Assembly (NCBI GenBank): GCA_025454955.1
Contig: JALONL010000032.1
Span: 1-51,863 of the forward strand
From: Bacteroidia bacterium
Lineage (GTDB): Bacteria; Bacteroidota; Bacteroidia; Palsa-965
DNA length: 51,863 nucleotides
Reading direction: 5' to 3'
Below, piece by piece: positions 51,230 through 51,863 of this stretch; the first letter of the stretch is position 1; every line of letters begins with the position of its first letter. The position numbers were made by a program, and so were the translations under genes. Under the pieces are notes generated by a model. The model ran no database searches. It was not told the DNA's origin and saw only the letters and a list, made by a program, of their open reading frames with translations.

Positions 51230-51863
51230 ATGATAAATATGTTTTACATTCAACATTCATCCCCCAATATCCTTAGGTCATCAAATAGCAAATTCTCAGA
51301 ATTGGGACAAGCAATTCATCATATTTTTCCTATGACTACTGAGATGGCTTTCATTTTTTGGAATGGTTATTTCATTCCGATTAACTATAAGTATGATATT
51401 AGTGTATGTATCGATGACATAATTTCTTGTCTAGAAAAAATATTAAATCCTCAAAGCCAAAAACTAACTCTAACTTTTGGTTCTGATACTTTTAATGGAT
51501 ATTGGGATATTGAAATCATCGGGCAGCAATTACAAATTTCTGCTCATTGGGACTCAATACGGGGTTTAGAAAAGTATGTTAATAATCAAATTCCAGTTAA
51601 ATTAAATACTAACGATTTTGTCGCTGAATGGTGTGGTATATTAACTGTTATTGACAATGCTTTAGTTCAGAATAGGATTTCATTGATAAAAGAACAGTAT
51701 TTAGTTGATAGGATGAGAAAGATTGTTGCATTAAATAACAATAAAGGAGTATTATATAGGGATTTGAAACCTTCCCCAAAAACAGCTACGCTCAAAACTA
51801 CTAACTTTCGCAGAGCGTATGAAAAAATCGAAATTCACCGAGAGCCAGATCGTATCGATACTG
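51230..51863 (+). CDS. Unknown protein, 3' end beyond the window
   Basis: An open frame of 211 codons runs from the ATG at 51230 (51239 is an alternative) to the right edge with no stop; an in-frame TAA at 51212 limits it upstream. The translation is AT-rich and coding-like: LTLTFGSDTFNGYWDIEIIG, VKLNTNDFVAEWCGILTVID. The beta-strand/Trp pattern is of the kind seen in immunity proteins, but no family match can be claimed. It is the second gene after the giant toxin-like protein. Confidence 0.6.
   Translation, partial: MINMFYIQHSSPNILRSSNSKFSELGQAIHHIFPMTTEMAFIFWNGYFIPINYKYDISVCIDDIISCLEKILNPQSQKLTLTFGSDTFNGYWDIEIIGQQLQISAHWDSIRGLEKYVNNQIPVKLNTNDFVAEWCGILTVIDNALVQNRISLIKEQYLVDRMRKIVALNNNKGVLYRDLKPSPKTATLKTTNFRRAYEKIEIHREPDRIDT

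Overview
The window reads as chromosomal DNA of a member of the phylum Bacteroidota. Supporting evidence: a C-terminal type IX secretion sorting domain (1680-3272), a DUF4783/nadC/YihY group facing rlmH, CarboxypepD-reg and TonB_C domain proteins, large insertions in oligopeptide permeases, and several promoters fitting the Bacteroidota -7 consensus TAnnTTTG (4902-4909, 5096-5103, 16121-16128, 26230-26237, 26327-26334). Genus and order cannot be read from the sequence. No transposase, integrase, CRISPR array or rRNA was seen; there is one tRNA (Ser, anticodon GCU).

Layout. 1-4.9 kb: two TonB_C-domain genes (the first cut by the left edge), a secreted T9SS cargo with a large internal duplication, and an ArsR-type repressor operon driving two AHSA1/SRPBCC proteins from a promoter whose -7 box sits inside a perfect palindrome. 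5.1-15.0 kb: a run of plus-strand genes beginning with a coiled-coil protein, zapA and rny (RNase Y), followed by an ABC-type polysaccharide exporter (permease plus ATPase with a C-terminal glycan-binding-like domain), two methyltransferases, an alpha-1,2-fucosyltransferase-like GT11, a GT4 and a fused GT2-GT4 enzyme; these probably make and export a surface glycan. 15.2-21.4 kb: mostly secreted or envelope proteins of unknown role, a small membrane protein with a spermidine-synthase-like methyltransferase, and a NfeD/ClpP-class membrane protease. 21.4-26.2 kb: a peptide-type ABC importer (binding lipoprotein, OppB-like and OppC-like permeases). 26.3-34.8 kb: tRNA-Ser with its own promoter and terminator, a lipid kinase, an MbnP/MbnH-like copper-protein and diheme-enzyme pair with two small lipoproteins, a 36-bp tandem repeat, and the conserved YihY/nadC/DUF4783 versus rlmH block. 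34.7-42.6 kb: a compact eight-gene minus-strand glycan operon (galE, four or five glycosyltransferases, two zinc-ribbon methyltransferases).

43.0-51.9 kb is the most unusual part: an AAA+ ATPase of the type found with extracellular contractile injection systems, followed closely by a 1,852-residue modular protein (peptidoglycan-binding-like segment, coiled coils, a hydrophobic central region, a degenerate zincin-like motif and an AT-rich unknown C-terminus), then two unknown genes in the position of immunity genes, the last running off the right edge. This looks like a giant effector/polymorphic toxin locus, but no sheath, tube or baseplate gene is inside the window, so the link to an injection system is an inference.

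Many genes overlap by 1-4 bases (ATGA or TAATG junctions), so translational coupling is common. Start codons were often moved inward from the longest open frame to the methionine that begins a signal peptide or a conserved domain, or that lies at such a junction.
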